Shown here: positions 18,467-28,650 of the stretch, piece by piece
How positions within the stretch are numbered: position 1 is the stretch's first letter
Layout of the letters: the number at the start of each line of letters is the position of its first letter
Assembly: GCF_937123705.1 (NCBI RefSeq)
Contig: NZ_CAKZKO010000118.1
Span: 1-64,000, forward strand
Length of the DNA: 64,000 bases
DNA from: an uncultured Paraglaciecola sp.
GTDB taxonomy: Bacteria; Pseudomonadota; Gammaproteobacteria; Enterobacterales; Alteromonadaceae
Direction: 5' to 3'
Notes under the pieces: model-generated
The model's database searches: none
Seen by the model: only the letters and a program-made list of their open reading frames with translations
Told to the model about the DNA's origin: nothing
Position numbers and translations under genes: made by a program

Positions 18467-19177
18467 TTACCGCTGCATATAGTCACTTAAATCCTGCCCT
18501 ATTTTAATTACACTTTGTTTAGTACCTTCAAACACCACTCCATGCAATTCACCCATTAAACTCAAGGCGTCTTCTTGCAACAACAAAGCCGTGCCTTCGC
18601 GAATGCCAATCACCGGCATAGTGGGGTTTAAAGTACAAAACTCTGCAATGCGCTGGGCGCGTGTTTCGCCGTTGTGACCGGGCGCTTGGTAGTCACTATA
18701 GTGGGGGTTCAGTTGAAAAGGCACAAAGTTCAGAGCGTCAAAACTAGGTGGTTGTACTATGGGCATATCGTTGGTAGTGCGAATACTGTTACCGCATATA
18801 TTTGAGCCAGCGCTCCAACCCACATAAGGAGTGCCTTGATTTACTTGGCGCTGTATCGGCGCCAGTAAGTCTTGTTTATACAATTCATTGAGTAAGTTAA
18901 AGGTATTGCCGCCCCCCACTAAAATGGCTTGGGCGTTTTCTAACGCTTGCAGAACATCAGGGAATTGGTGAATGCCTTTGACCTTGTAATCGGGCAGTGC
19001 CTGTTGCACTTTGGCTGTGTAGTCATCCCAACTGACAGTCACGCCAGCAAAGGGAATAAATAGAATATCTTGTATATTGGCTAAATGTTGATTAATCATT
19101 GGAAGAGCATGTTGCAGATAATCTTCGTTACCCGCTCTGGAACTGCTCAACATTAATACTCGTTTGGGTGCATTCAT
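18467..19177 (-). CDS. pepE: Dipeptidase E (alpha-aspartyl dipeptidase)
   Basis: This S51-family serine peptidase cleaves Asp-Xaa dipeptides in the cytoplasm. At 236 aa it shows VGGGNTFNLLNELY and the nucleophile Ser122 in VGWSAGSNICGNSI, followed by NPHYSDYQAPGHNGETR (conserved His). MLSSSRAGNEDYL at the N-terminus is also conserved. Monocistronic; diverges from the M28 peptidase gene. Confidence 0.93.
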   Translation of the reverse strand: MNAPKRVLMLSSSRAGNEDYLQHALPMINQHLANIQDILFIPFAGVTVSWDDYTAKVQQALPDYKVKGIHQFPDVLQALENAQAILVGGGNTFNLLNELYKQDLLAPIQRQVNQGTPYVGWSAGSNICGNSIRTTNDMPIVQPPSFDALNFVPFQLNPHYSDYQAPGHNGETRAQRIAEFCTLNPTMPVIGIREGTALLLQEDALSLMGELHGVVFEGTKQSVIKIGQDLSDYMQR

Positions 19178-19327
19178 TGTAAATTAATCCGTTTTATCTC
19201 TAGACGGGGGATTATAGACAGATAGAATACTTTGCATAGAGCGGTATTATCTACTCTTTTATTAACGAACTTTTGCTAAGGTTTGTTAATTCTTTAGCGG
19301 AACTAAAATTATAACTCGGGACGAAAA

Positions 19328-21019
19328 ATGAAAAAAACTGTATTAATGATACTTTGTATCTCAACCAGCATGGCATGGGCGAATAGTGATCTAGACATGG
19401 CAAACAAGATCAGATCAGAAGGATTTTATAATTCTGAAGTCATGCATACATTAGAGCAATTAACAGATGAAATTGGACCTCGTTTATCTGGCTCTCCACA
19501 AATGAAACAAGCCAACGATTGGACATTAAACAAACTTAAATCATGGGGATTAAAAAACGCTTACCTCGACCCCTTTGAGTTTGGTCGTGGTTGGTCACAT
19601 GATGCCGCGTCCATCCATTTAGTCAGCCCCAGAGAAGTCACCTTACATGGTATTCCTGTCGCATGGACACCAGGTACGAATGGCGATGTTTCAGGTGATG
19701 TGGTGATTTTTGAAGCATCTTCAGTTGCAGATTTAGCTAAATATAAAGGTAAGTTGAGCGGTAAAATTATTATGATGGGTGTGGGTAAAAACATTGAAGC
19801 ACCCAAAAATTCGGTTTTTAAACGTTACGACGCCGGTGAACTGACCAAGTTAAAGGAGTTTGATGTTAAAAGTAAGCCTAGCCATGCTCCATGGGTTAAT
19901 GACTCAAATCGTGATAGTGCCTTACAACGATATAATTTTGGTAAAAAATTAAGCGAATTTTTAGCCAAAGAAAAAGTCGCCGCTGTGTTGTACCGTAGTT
20001 GGCGCCAAGGTGGCCTAATTAACATTTTTGGTCGTGACCACCGTGTTGGTAATACCTTTCCTGTTCCAGCTTTAGTGCTTGAAGCAGAACACTACAACTC
20101 GCTGTCACGTATGATTGATAATGGTAAAACCCCAAAAATCAGATTAGATATTAAAGCACGATTTCATGATGATGATCGTAATGCCTATAATACAATCGCA
20201 GAAATATCTGGGTCTGATGATGATCCTGAAATTGTTATGGTAGGTGGTCATTTAGATTCTTGGCATGCCAGTGATGGTGCGGTTGATAATGGCGCAGGGG
20301 TTGCGGTAGCGATGGAAGCGGTACGTATTTTATCGACCTTAGATTTTAAACCTAAGCGCACCATTAGAATTGCGCTATGGTCTGGAGAAGAGCAGGGGCT
20401 ATTTGGCTCTAGGGCTTATGTGGATAAACATTTTGCGACTCGTCCAAAACCAAAGAATAAAGATGAAAGAAGCCTTCCTAGCTATCTTTGGAAGAGTCAA
20501 GGTTGGCCCATAAAGACTAAACCTGCCTACGAAAAACTTTCCGTATATTTTAACATGGACAACGGTAGTGGCCGTTTTAGAGGCATTTACACCGAAGGCA
20601 ATGTTGCAGTAAAACCCATTTTTAGCAAATGGTTTACGCCTTATGCAGATTTAAGTACGGGTACCATCACAAATAAAAGCACAGGAGGCACAGATCACGA
20701 AGCCTTCGATAATGTGGGTTTACCGGGGTTTCAATTTATTCAAGATAAACTGGATTATGGATCACGCTTACATCACACTCATATCGACTCAATTGATCAC
20801 GTTGTGGAAGCTGATTTAATCCAAGCGTCGGTGATTATGGCTGGCTTTATTTACCAAGCATCTATGGCTGATGAGCGCATGCCCCGTAAACCCATCCCGC
20901 AAGATATTTCAGAGCTTCAGAAGCAAAAAATGCAGTTGAATATTGAAAAAGAACGTATTAAACGAGAAAAAGAGGCCAACAAGGCCAAAGCGATAAATGC
21001 GTTACAAGATAAAATTTAA
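19328..21019 (+). CDS. Exported M28-family metallopeptidase (carboxypeptidase Q-like)
   Basis: At 563 aa it has a signal peptide (SMAWANSD) and so is periplasmic or secreted. A PA-like insert precedes the zinc peptidase domain. Zinc ligands are seen in VGGHLDSWHASDGAVDNGAG (His and Asp) and LWSGEEQGLFGSRAYV (Glu-Glu), with a late His in LHHTHIDSID. The charged C-terminal tail (QKMQLNIEKERIKREKEANKAK region) is probably helical. An aminopeptidase or dipeptidase role is likely; specificity unknown. Confidence 0.9.
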   Translation: MKKTVLMILCISTSMAWANSDLDMANKIRSEGFYNSEVMHTLEQLTDEIGPRLSGSPQMKQANDWTLNKLKSWGLKNAYLDPFEFGRGWSHDAASIHLVSPREVTLHGIPVAWTPGTNGDVSGDVVIFEASSVADLAKYKGKLSGKIIMMGVGKNIEAPKNSVFKRYDAGELTKLKEFDVKSKPSHAPWVNDSNRDSALQRYNFGKKLSEFLAKEKVAAVLYRSWRQGGLINIFGRDHRVGNTFPVPALVLEAEHYNSLSRMIDNGKTPKIRLDIKARFHDDDRNAYNTIAEISGSDDDPEIVMVGGHLDSWHASDGAVDNGAGVAVAMEAVRILSTLDFKPKRTIRIALWSGEEQGLFGSRAYVDKHFATRPKPKNKDERSLPSYLWKSQGWPIKTKPAYEKLSVYFNMDNGSGRFRGIYTEGNVAVKPIFSKWFTPYADLSTGTITNKSTGGTDHEAFDNVGLPGFQFIQDKLDYGSRLHHTHIDSIDHVVEADLIQASVIMAGFIYQASMADERMPRKPIPQDISELQKQKMQLNIEKERIKREKEANKAKAINALQDKI

Positions 21020-21046
21020 TTTATTGCAATATGTTTGACAATCTAA

Positions 21047-21078
21047 GGTAAACACTCTCAAACAATAGGGTGTTTACC
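21047..21078. repeat. Hairpin between the M28 peptidase and phosphatase genes
   Basis: GGTAAACAC (21047-21055) pairs with GTGTTTACC (21070-21078) around a 14-nt loop. There is no T run, so it is not a canonical terminator. It ends about 20 nt before the phosphatase ATG and might affect its translation. Confidence 0.5.
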
Positions 21079-21097
21079 TATCAAGGGGCTAATGTAA

Positions 21098-21574
21098 ATG
21101 ACTGATAATAAAGTATCCGTTTTGTTCGTTTGTTTAGGCAATATTTGCCGTTCGCCTAGTGCCGAAGCTGTGTTTAAGAAAAAGGCAAATGATAACGGTT
21201 TGAAAATCATGATTGACTCCGCTGGAACAGCTGGGTATCACAAAGGCACAGCACCTGACCAACGTTCTCAGGCTGTGGGAGAAAACCGAGGATATAGTTT
21301 TGCTGGCTTGAAGTGTCGAAAAGTAATTGAACAAGACTTTGAAGAGTTTGATTATATTTTGGGGATGGATAACGAAAATATTGAAAACTTACTAGCGGTC
21401 TGCCCAGCAAAATTTCAACATAAAGTGGCACTGCTATTAAGTTTTACTGCATCTGATGATCAAGAGGTGCCGGATCCATATTACGGTGGTAAAGCTGGGT
21501 TCGAATATGTTTTAGATCTTATTGAACAAGGAGCTGATGGCTTTATTGAGCACCTTAAAACTAAACATTATTAG
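21098..21574 (+). CDS. Low-molecular-weight protein tyrosine phosphatase
   Basis: At 158 aa it carries the P-loop VCLGNICRSPSAEAVF (Cys12, Arg18) and the general-acid motif VPDPYYGG (Asp). No exopolysaccharide (wzb-type) genes are adjacent, so it may belong to the housekeeping YfkJ-like group. Cytoplasmic. Substrate unknown. Confidence 0.93.
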   Translation: MTDNKVSVLFVCLGNICRSPSAEAVFKKKANDNGLKIMIDSAGTAGYHKGTAPDQRSQAVGENRGYSFAGLKCRKVIEQDFEEFDYILGMDNENIENLLAVCPAKFQHKVALLLSFTASDDQEVPDPYYGGKAGFEYVLDLIEQGADGFIEHLKTKHY

Positions 21575-21694
21575 CTATGTCAAGAATAAATACTTTTGTG
21601 ATTGAATTTTCGAGTTATTCCCTCTAAATTCACTTTCCTGCTTGTCGGTTCAGTTTTTAATCGACTCCCCCTATATATTTAACAAGGAACAATC

Positions 21695-23038
21695 GTGAGT
21701 CAATGGCAACCAGATAGTTGGCGTTCAAAGCCCATTTTACAACAACCTACCTATGAAGATAAACAACAGCTTAAGCAGGTTGAAGAGACCCTTAGCAGTT
21801 ACCCTCCATTGGTATTTGCCGCCGAAACTCGTGCATTGCGTAAACAATTAGGCGATGTAGCAGAGGGTAAAGGCTTTTTATTGCAAGGGGGGGATTGCGC
21901 CGAATCTTTTGATGAATTTAACGCCCCAAAAATTCGCGATACCTTTAAGGTAATTTTGCAAATGGCCATAGTGCTAACGTACGCTGGCCGTTGTCCTGTT
22001 ACTAAAGTGGCGCGTATGGCAGGACAGTACGCTAAGCCTAGATCTGGTGATTTTGAAACCATTGATGGGCTGTCTTTACCCAGTTATCGTGGCGATATTA
22101 TTAATAGCTTTGAGTTTACCGAAGCTGCTCGTAGGCCGGATCCCCAGCGCATGATCGAAGCCTATCATCGCGGCGCTTCTACTCTTAACTTGCTACGGGC
22201 TTTTGCTCAGGGTGGTTTGGCCGATTTACATGAAGTGAATCGCTGGAATATGGCGTTTGTAGAGAACAACCCATTAAAAGAGCGTTATCACGACCTAGCA
22301 AAACGTATTGAAGACTCACTAGAGTTTATGAAAGTGATGGGCATTAATTCAGCCAATACTCTTACGTTACATGAAACCAGTTTATACACTTCTCACGAGG
22401 CATTATTACTGAATTACGAGCAAGCCTTAACCCGCGTCGATACACTTACGGGCAATTGGTATAACTGTTCAGCCCATATGTTGTGGATTGGCGAGCGTAC
22501 TCGGCAGCTCGATCATGCACATTTGGAGTTTTTCCGTGGCATTCACAATCCAATTGGTGTGAAAGTCGGGCCAAGCATGCAAGAAGATGAATTAATTCAA
22601 TTGATTGACGCCCTTAATCCTGATAACGATGCAGGTCGATTGACGTTGATCACCCGCATGGGAGCAGACAACATTGAGCAACACTTACCTAAATTGCTAC
22701 GCCGCGTAAAACAAGAAGGTCGTAAAGTAGTGTGGAGCTCTGATCCTATGCATGGCAATACCTTTAAAGCGACCAGTGGCTATAAAACCCGAGATTTCGA
22801 TGCTATTTTACGGGAAATCAAACAGTTTTTTGCGGCCCATGAATCCGAAGGCACCCATGCTGGTGGTATTCATTTAGAGATGACTGGGCAACACGTGACT
22901 GAATGTACCGGTGGTGCCTACAAAATCAGTGATGATGATTTAGCTCAAGCCTATAAAACGCAGTGCGATCCACGCTTAAATGCCGATCAAGTACTCGAAA
23001 TGGCATTTTTGGTTGCAGACCATTTACGTAGCGCCTAA
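21695..23038 (+). CDS. Class II 3-deoxy-7-phosphoheptulonate synthase
   Basis: This enzyme condenses PEP and erythrose 4-phosphate, the first step of the shikimate pathway. At 447 aa it is of the class II (plant/AroA-II) type: [31 protein letters not shown]-like [37 protein letters not shown], and [18 protein letters not shown] are all recognisable. GTG start with AAGGAA about 6 nt upstream. Monocistronic. Confidence 0.95.
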   Translation: MSQWQPDSWRSKPILQQPTYEDKQQLKQVEETLSSYPPLVFAAETRALRKQLGDVAEGKGFLLQGGDCAESFDEFNAPKIRDTFKVILQMAIVLTYAGRCPVTKVARMAGQYAKPRSGDFETIDGLSLPSYRGDIINSFEFTEAARRPDPQRMIEAYHRGASTLNLLRAFAQGGLADLHEVNRWNMAFVENNPLKERYHDLAKRIEDSLEFMKVMGINSANTLTLHETSLYTSHEALLLNYEQALTRVDTLTGNWYNCSAHMLWIGERTRQLDHAHLEFFRGIHNPIGVKVGPSMQEDELIQLIDALNPDNDAGRLTLITRMGADNIEQHLPKLLRRVKQEGRKVVWSSDPMHGNTFKATSGYKTRDFDAILREIKQFFAAHESEGTHAGGIHLEMTGQHVTECTGGAYKISDDDLAQAYKTQCDPRLNADQVLEMAFLVADHLRSA

Positions 23039-23100
23039 ACCCTGTAAAACTTAGCCACTTTGTTCTCTGACAGATTGCAAAGTGGCTATCAAAAATGCTA

Positions 23101-23122
23101 TAAATGATAATCGTTTGTATTT
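23101..23122. promoter_or_regulatory. Candidate Fur box before feoAB
   Basis: TAAATGATAATCGTTTGTAT contains TGATAATC plus a partial right arm of the Fur consensus. It lies about 25 nt before the feoA ATG, where an iron-responsive operator would be expected. Confidence 0.5.
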
Positions 23123-23146
23123 GTATCATTTATTCAGGTAATACCC

Positions 23147-23377
23147 ATGACCCTTTGGGAAATTCGCAAAAAACAGTCTGCATTAATCGATAGTCTCGAT
23201 CCTAGTCTTGTGCCAGCAGTATTCGAGCGTTTAAGTGAAATGGGCTTTGCCGCAGGTCAGGTCATTCAATGTTTACGACGCAGCCCTATGCAAGGCCCAC
23301 TGGTGTTGCAGGTAGGAGATTGCGTTTACTCCTTAGAACAAAGTATTGCCAATCGTATTAATATCAGTGTGGCTTAA
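23147..23377 (+). CDS. feoA: Ferrous iron transport protein A
   Basis: This small SH3-like cytoplasmic protein of 76 aa is needed for Fe(II) uptake with FeoB. LSEMGFAAGQVIQCLRRSPMQGPLVLQVGDCVYSL is the family core. It precedes feoB by 96 nt and has a candidate Fur box upstream. No feoC is present. Confidence 0.9.
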   Translation: MTLWEIRKKQSALIDSLDPSLVPAVFERLSEMGFAAGQVIQCLRRSPMQGPLVLQVGDCVYSLEQSIANRINISVA

Positions 23378-23473
23378 ACCCAACTGGCGCTGGCTATGGT
23401 TTTATTATGCTGTGTTGGTATCTATATCATAGCCAGCCGAAGTCCCACATTTTCTATTTCAACAAGGTAAGTC

Positions 23474-25288
23474 ATGAATAATATTATCTTGGTTGGTAAA
23501 CCAAATTCAGGCAAAAGCCTGTTGTTTAACCAGCTAACAGGTATGCGCCAGAAAGTAGCCAATTTCCCAGGTGTAACGGTTGAACTTAAAAGTGGCAAGT
23601 TTGCCCAGCATAATTTAATAGACTTTCCCGGTACTTATTCCTTAAAGAGCTTGTCAAAAGACGAGGCTTTAGCCATAGAAAAGCTTCATGAAGCTATGCA
23701 CAGTGATGATACCTCGCTAATAGTCTGTAATTTAGATGCCACTCGTTTAGAGCGCAGTTTAGTATTTGGTTTGCAGGTTAGGGATCTCGCTTTTGAGCAT
23801 AATAAGGGCGTGATCTTTGCGCTAAATATGATTGATGAAGTACAACGCTTTGGCCATGAAATCGATACTGATAAATTAGCCAGTGATTTAGGCTGCGCGG
23901 TGTTTGCTCTATCAGCGAAAACTCTCATAGGTTTACATGAATTTAAGTTGGCTTTAGAGGACGCGGCTACTCATCCTCAAGATTTTGTACCAGTTAAAAC
24001 TAAGGATACGCAAGTACCTGTGCTGGAGATCAGCCGTGAATTGTCTGCTCGTTATGGTATTAAAGCCGATGTTGTGTTGAAGCAACAAAACAAAATAGAC
24101 AGTTTTTTATTAAATAGTGTATTCGGTGGTTTAATGTTTCTAACCATCATGTTTTTATTATTTCAAAGTATATTTACATGGGCTAGTCCATTAATGGACG
24201 GCGTTGAATCTATTGTGACAGAACTCGCACTGCTTTGTAGCCAAGTTCTTCCCACTGGTGTGATAAACGATTTTGTTAGCGATGCGCTATTTGGTGGGCT
24301 AGGGTCGTTTTTAGTCTTTGTCCCACAAATTATGGTACTCACGCTTATTATTGGTTTGCTTGAAGACAGTGGCTATTTGGCAAGAGCCGCCTTGATTTGC
24401 CATAAGCCATTGAGTTATTTTGGCTTGTCGGGTAGAAGTTTTATTCCGTTTTTGTCGGGCCATGCCTGTGCTATTCCCGCCATTATGGCTGCGCGCACCA
24501 TTGAATCCCCCCGTAAACGGTTAATTACTATGATGACCATCCCGTTGATGTCATGCTCGGCACGGTTGCCTGTATATGCGCTGTTAATCGCGGTTCTTAT
24601 TCCAGACACTCAATATTTAGGTGGGCTAGTTAACTTGCAAGGGATCACCTTTTTTATCTTGTATTTTATTGGGATCGTCAGTGCGTTATTGGTCAGTACT
24701 CTTCTCAGTAAACTCACTGATTTTGATAAAGACAAAGCAGAAATGCCCTTTATATTAGAATTACCCACCTATCGTTTACCTCACTGGAAACCCTTAACCC
24801 ACAGAGTGTTAAGTAGCGCCAAACAGTTTATAAAACGTGCCGCGCCGATAATTTTTATGGTATCTGTGGTGATCTGGGGCTTAGGATATTTCCCACAAAA
24901 TGGCGATTTGCAGTCGTCATATTTAGCAGCATTAGGGCAGTGGATTGAACCCATATTTGCACCTCTAGGTTTGGATTGGCGTTATGGGGTGGCCATATTA
25001 GTGTCGTTTTTAGCCCGTGAAGTATTTGTAGGCGCATTAGGTACGCTGTTTGGTATTCAAGGTGCAGATGAAAACATAGCTGGATTGGCGGCCAATATTC
25101 AGCAGGATGGTTTGGCCTTAGGGACGGGCATAGGCCTGATGTTATTTTATGTGATAGCACTACAATGTGTGGCCACTGTCGCTACCATAAAAGGTGAAAC
25201 TGGCAGTAGTAAAATAGCCTGGGGCCTATTTGTGAGTTACGGACTTGTGGCCTATTTTATCGCATTGCTTGCTGCCAATTTTATTTAA
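23474..25288 (+). CDS. feoB: Ferrous iron transporter B (short form)
   Basis: FeoB is an inner-membrane Fe(II) transporter with an N-terminal GTPase domain. G1 is GKPNSGKS (residues 8-15), G3 is DFPGTYS (50-56), G4 is NMID. The membrane domain carries LLEDSGYLARAALICHK, GRSFIPFLSGHACAIPAIMAARTI and the second gate SFLAREVFVGALG. At 604 aa it is shorter than E. coli FeoB (773 aa) but keeps both gate repeats, so I regard it as a compact form rather than a broken gene. Confidence 0.95.
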   Translation: MNNIILVGKPNSGKSLLFNQLTGMRQKVANFPGVTVELKSGKFAQHNLIDFPGTYSLKSLSKDEALAIEKLHEAMHSDDTSLIVCNLDATRLERSLVFGLQVRDLAFEHNKGVIFALNMIDEVQRFGHEIDTDKLASDLGCAVFALSAKTLIGLHEFKLALEDAATHPQDFVPVKTKDTQVPVLEISRELSARYGIKADVVLKQQNKIDSFLLNSVFGGLMFLTIMFLLFQSIFTWASPLMDGVESIVTELALLCSQVLPTGVINDFVSDALFGGLGSFLVFVPQIMVLTLIIGLLEDSGYLARAALICHKPLSYFGLSGRSFIPFLSGHACAIPAIMAARTIESPRKRLITMMTIPLMSCSARLPVYALLIAVLIPDTQYLGGLVNLQGITFFILYFIGIVSALLVSTLLSKLTDFDKDKAEMPFILELPTYRLPHWKPLTHRVLSSAKQFIKRAAPIIFMVSVVIWGLGYFPQNGDLQSSYLAALGQWIEPIFAPLGLDWRYGVAILVSFLAREVFVGALGTLFGIQGADENIAGLAANIQQDGLALGTGIGLMLFYVIALQCVATVATIKGETGSSKIAWGLFVSYGLVAYFIALLAANFI

Positions 25289-25303
25289 CCTGAATTCGGG
25301 TTA
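25286..25303. repeat. 18-bp palindrome at the feoB stop codon
   Basis: TAACCTGAATTCGGGTTA, an imperfect palindrome beginning with the feoB TAA. Related copies occur at 38427, 38642 and 57008. It may be a bidirectional terminator or a solo repeat. Confidence 0.7.
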
Positions 25304-25314
25304 TTTAGAAAGAC

Positions 25315-25788
25315 TCACAGTAATAAATCCGTTTCAATTTTGAAAAACTCATCGGCGGCATTCACTAAGGATGTAGCCGTGAGCTGTGGCACACCATAAA
25401 CTTGGGTTTTACAACCATATTTTGCGCTGACTTTTTGCAGCAATAAGTCAAAGTCACCATCCCCCGATAATAAAATAATGGTATCCGCATTCTCAGCTGC
25501 TTCTAATACATCAATGGCAATGCCTACATCCCAATCACCTTTGGCAGAGCCATCACTGCGTTGAATATAGGGTTTGAGTTTTACCTCGAAACCAATATGT
25601 TTAAGAGCACTTTGAAACTTTTGTTGCTGTTGATCGCCTTTATCAATGGCATAGGCATTGGCCATAACTATGTCACCTTGATGTTGAATTCGTTGCCAGA
25701 AACGGCGGTAATTAAACTGCCGAGCATAGCTCTGGCGGGTGGTGTAATAGATATTTTGCACATCAACAAATAGAGCGATTTTTTGCAA
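25315..25788 (-). CDS. NYN-domain (LabA/DUF88) PIN-like protein
   Basis: At 157 aa this is a single PIN-like NYN domain. Conserved acidic positions are Asp9 in IALFVDVQNIYY, Asp in GDWDVGIAIDV, and Asp in LLSGDGDFDLLL, which together form the metal-binding pocket of the family. It is therefore probably an RNase or RNA-binding protein. Convergent with feoB, 27 nt between the stops. Confidence 0.87.
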   Translation of the reverse strand: MQKIALFVDVQNIYYTTRQSYARQFNYRRFWQRIQHQGDIVMANAYAIDKGDQQQQKFQSALKHIGFEVKLKPYIQRSDGSAKGDWDVGIAIDVLEAAENADTIILLSGDGDFDLLLQKVSAKYGCKTQVYGVPQLTATSLVNAADEFFKIETDLLL

Positions 25789-26192
25789 ACTACTGACTCT
25801 TTAGTGGGTATTGGCCTATGATAACACCTTGTTTTCGGCAGTTTCATACAAATAGTTGACCAAACAGTCGAAACAACTGTTGCTTTGTCCAGTAAAGGTA
25901 GGTATATTGCCCATCGGTTTGTTGACCCTCTCTCAATACAAACCTCCGATGTTATGTCTTTCTTTGATCCAGTCAGCCAACATTAAAAACGTAATCGTTA
26001 GAGATAAGCTCTTTCGAATTACAATAACAAGCTGAATTATCGTACGACGAATTAATGAGTATTAAGCATCCTAGCAAGAAATATTTGTAGATGTCTCAAC
26101 ATATAGAAACATAAAGTTTTAGCAGTATCGTCAAAACTATAATGAGCTTATTTTTAATCATGCATGAAGCATTTTTTATAGTGAGTTTTATT
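25789..26192. other. Gene-free spacer between NYN gene and small ORF
   Basis: About 400 nt upstream of the NYN gene and the 56-aa ORF. I see no convincing coding frame, RNA gene, terminator or repeat. It probably holds the two promoters. Confidence 0.4.
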
Positions 26193-26363
26193 ATGTCTTA
26201 TACATATAACGGAACACAGATTTCGGTAAAGTGCCCAGTGCACAATATCTCTGTGAACAAATCGAAAGTGGCGTTTGCCGACAAGTGTGGCCAACAAATT
26301 GGCACCTTTGCCAACACCACAGAAGCAAAACAATTTGTATCTTGGTTACTTAACATTAAGTAA
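26193..26363 (+). CDS. Small hypothetical protein (56 aa)
   Basis: The start MSYTYNGTQISVKCPVH is preferred to an upstream ATG at 26142, whose extra 17 residues are hydrophobic and look non-conserved. The protein is soluble with two Cys (CPVH and DKCGQ) that might bind metal. No family recognised. The gene end overlaps an inverted repeat (CTTGGTTACTT/AAGTAACCAAG, 26341-26368), and a good terminator follows, which supports expression. Confidence 0.55.
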   Translation: MSYTYNGTQISVKCPVHNISVNKSKVAFADKCGQQIGTFANTTEAKQFVSWLLNIK

Positions 26364-26395
26364 CCAAGAAGCGACAAGTGAGTAGCTAATAGATG

Positions 26396-26422
26396 AAAAA
26401 ACCGGAGTAATCCGGTTTTTTT
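26396..26422 (+). terminator. Rho-independent terminator after the 56-aa ORF
   Basis: AAAAAACCGGA-GTAA-TCCGGTTTTTTT, a short GC stem followed by a T run on the plus strand. Confidence 0.85.
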
Positions 26423-26440
26423 AGTTCTGCACTTTGTAAA

Positions 26441-26850
26441 CTCACTCCCGCCTAGTTATTCATCCAATAATTGGCGAATCCAATTAAAATTCTTAGTCGG
26501 CGCAGCCGACAAAGCTTTGTTTTCTTTGGTGGCTCCGCCACTGCTTTCTCGCCTGTAAAGTTTCAGCACAAAAAGACTTATTTTAGGGGCAAATGACAGG
26601 ACGTCATTTGAGCGGAAGTTGGAGGGACACATTTGTAGCGACCCTAAAATAAGTCTTTTTGTGCGGTTAAAAACTTTAGTAGCGACGGCATTTTTTGGTT
26701 ACTTATTTTTTGCTGTTGAAAAAAAGTAACTGACTCGAAGGGAATCGAGTCAAAATCAGGCACGGATGCCTGTAAGCGTCAGCGCATGCCTTTATGCATT
26801 AACAGGCGCAGCTCTTCGTGGCAGGTTTCACATAAATGAAGCTAACGATA
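26441..26850. repeat. Structured non-coding stem-loop region
   Basis: This gene-free region is packed with inverted repeats. The largest has perfect 23-bp arms at 26566-26588 and 26642-26664 (left arm begins GCACAAAAAGACTTA). Inside it lies CAAATGAC/GTCATTTG. Smaller hairpins are GTCGGC/GCCGAC, GTGGC/GCCAC, GACTCGA/TCGAGTC and AGGCA/TGCCT. It resembles a non-autonomous repeated element or structured RNA rather than an ordinary spacer. Confidence 0.6.
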
Positions 26851-26887
26851 AAAAAAACGGCATCAAATCAAAGGTTTGATGCCGTTC
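26850..26887 (-). terminator. Rho-independent terminator for ybiT
   Basis: ACGGCATCAAA/TTTGATGCCGT with a short loop; on the minus strand the stem runs into a T tract. It lies about 35 nt past the ybiT stop. Confidence 0.8.
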
Positions 26888-26921
26888 TAATTCTAATTTA
26901 TGTAAAGCTTGAAGCTCGCCT

Positions 26922-28538
26922 CTACACCCCTTGACTAGCGAGATAACTCTCATAGTCACCTTTAAAATCAACTATGCCAGTGGGTTGGATGTCGATAATA
27001 CGGGTAGCGAGTGAGGACACAAATTCTCTATCGTGACTAACAAATATTAAGGTGCCTTTGTAGTTTTCTAGGGCTAAGTTTAGTGATTCTATTGATTCCA
27101 TATCCAAGTGGTTGGTGGGCTCATCCATCACCAAAATATTGGGCTTTTGTAGCATGAGTTTACCAAACAACATACGACCTTGTTCGCCACCAGAAATTAC
27201 TTTTACTGACTTTTTAATGTCGGTTTGAGAAAATAACAAGCGTCCCAATGTGCCGCGCATGACTTGTTCGTCATCGCCTTCTTGGGCCCACTGGTACATC
27301 CAATCCATTAGGGTTTTGTCTGCTTCAAAGTCAGCGGCATGATCTTGTGCGTAGTAGCCAATATTTGCATTATCTGACCATTTAATACTGCCGGCGGTTA
27401 AATCTGTATCACCCACTAAACATTTTAGTAAAGTGGTTTTACCCACGCCGTTAGGACCAATAATCGCCACTCTTTCACCTACCTCGATCATCAAGTCTAG
27501 GTTTTTGTAGAGTTCTTCATCATAGGACTTGGCTAACCCTTCCACTTCTACCGCTAGGCGATGTAATTTTTTACTCTCTTCAAAACGAATAAAAGGATTT
27601 TGACGGCTAGAAGGTTTCACTTCATCTAATTGAATTTTATCGATTTGCCTAGCACGTGAAGTGGCTTGTTTTGACTTAGAAGCATTGGCTGAGAAGCGAC
27701 TCACAAAGGCTTTTAACTCAGATATTTGCGCTTTTTTCTTAGCGTTGTCTGATAACAAACGTTCACGGGCTTGGGTTGAGGCTGTCATGTATTCGTCGTA
27801 ATTACCTGGGAACAAACGAATTTCGCCGTAATCGATATCGGCCATGTGGGTACATACAGAATTTAAGAAGTGCCTGTCATGGGAAATAATGATCATGGTG
27901 CAGTTGCGCTCGTTAAGCACTGTTTCTAACCAGCGGATAGTGTTGATATCCAAGTTGTTGGTTGGCTCATCGAGTAGCATAATATCGGGGTCAGAAAACA
28001 ATACTTGGGCCAGTAATACTCTGAGTTTCCATCCCGGTGCGATTTCGCTCATGGGGCCAAAATGTTGCTCTACGGGTATGCCCACACCAATCAGCAATTC
28101 ACCCGCTCTGGATTCGGCAGTGTAACCATCCATTTCGGCAAATTCAGACTCTAAATCTGCGACTCTTATGCCGTCTTCTTCGGTCATCTCTGGGTTAGAA
28201 TAAATAGCATCACGCTCTTCTTTCACAGCCCATAGCTCATTATGACCCATAACAACAGTGTCAATCACGCTGTATTGTTCGTAAGCAAACTGATCTTGTT
28301 TTAGTTTACCAATGCGTTCACCAGTATCTATAGATACATTACCACCAGACGGCTCTAAGTCGCCGCCAATGATTTTCATAAAGGTTGACTTACCACAACC
28401 ATTTGCGCCAATTAGGCCATATTTATTGCCATTACCAAATTTGGCTGAGACATTTTCAAATAACGGCTTTTCGCCAAATTGAATGGTTATATTTGCAGTT
28501 GTTAGCAAGGTCGGTTCCCCAATATTAGTATTCAGCAT
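26922..28538 (-). CDS. ybiT: ABC-F family ATPase YbiT
   Basis: ABC-F proteins are soluble twin-ATPase factors acting on the ribosome. At about 530-538 aa it follows E. coli YbiT closely from [16 protein letters not shown] onward. It has two Walker A motifs ([18 protein letters not shown]), two Walker B segments ([13 protein letters not shown] and [13 protein letters not shown]), the signature [14 protein letters not shown], and the linker [21 protein letters not shown]. The extra N-terminal residues [12 protein letters not shown] may be untranslated. Monocistronic. Confidence 0.93.
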   Translation of the reverse strand: MLNTNIGEPTLLTTANITIQFGEKPLFENVSAKFGNGNKYGLIGANGCGKSTFMKIIGGDLEPSGGNVSIDTGERIGKLKQDQFAYEQYSVIDTVVMGHNELWAVKEERDAIYSNPEMTEEDGIRVADLESEFAEMDGYTAESRAGELLIGVGIPVEQHFGPMSEIAPGWKLRVLLAQVLFSDPDIMLLDEPTNNLDINTIRWLETVLNERNCTMIIISHDRHFLNSVCTHMADIDYGEIRLFPGNYDEYMTASTQARERLLSDNAKKKAQISELKAFVSRFSANASKSKQATSRARQIDKIQLDEVKPSSRQNPFIRFEESKKLHRLAVEVEGLAKSYDEELYKNLDLMIEVGERVAIIGPNGVGKTTLLKCLVGDTDLTAGSIKWSDNANIGYYAQDHAADFEADKTLMDWMYQWAQEGDDEQVMRGTLGRLLFSQTDIKKSVKVISGGEQGRMLFGKLMLQKPNILVMDEPTNHLDMESIESLNLALENYKGTLIFVSHDREFVSSLATRIIDIQPTGIVDFKGDYESYLASQGV

Positions 28539-28650
28539 AGCCTAGTCACCGCTAGCTTTTGTGTTGAACTAGGGCGATGGCAAAAATTCGGCGCGGATTA
28601 TGCCACAAAAATCACCTTATCGCGAAACAAGTAATGGTTCTTTTGTATAT

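Noticed and set aside
23147..23377. Start of feo operon as a mobile or acquired unit
   Set aside because: Codon use and flanks look like the neighbours, with no insertion signs.
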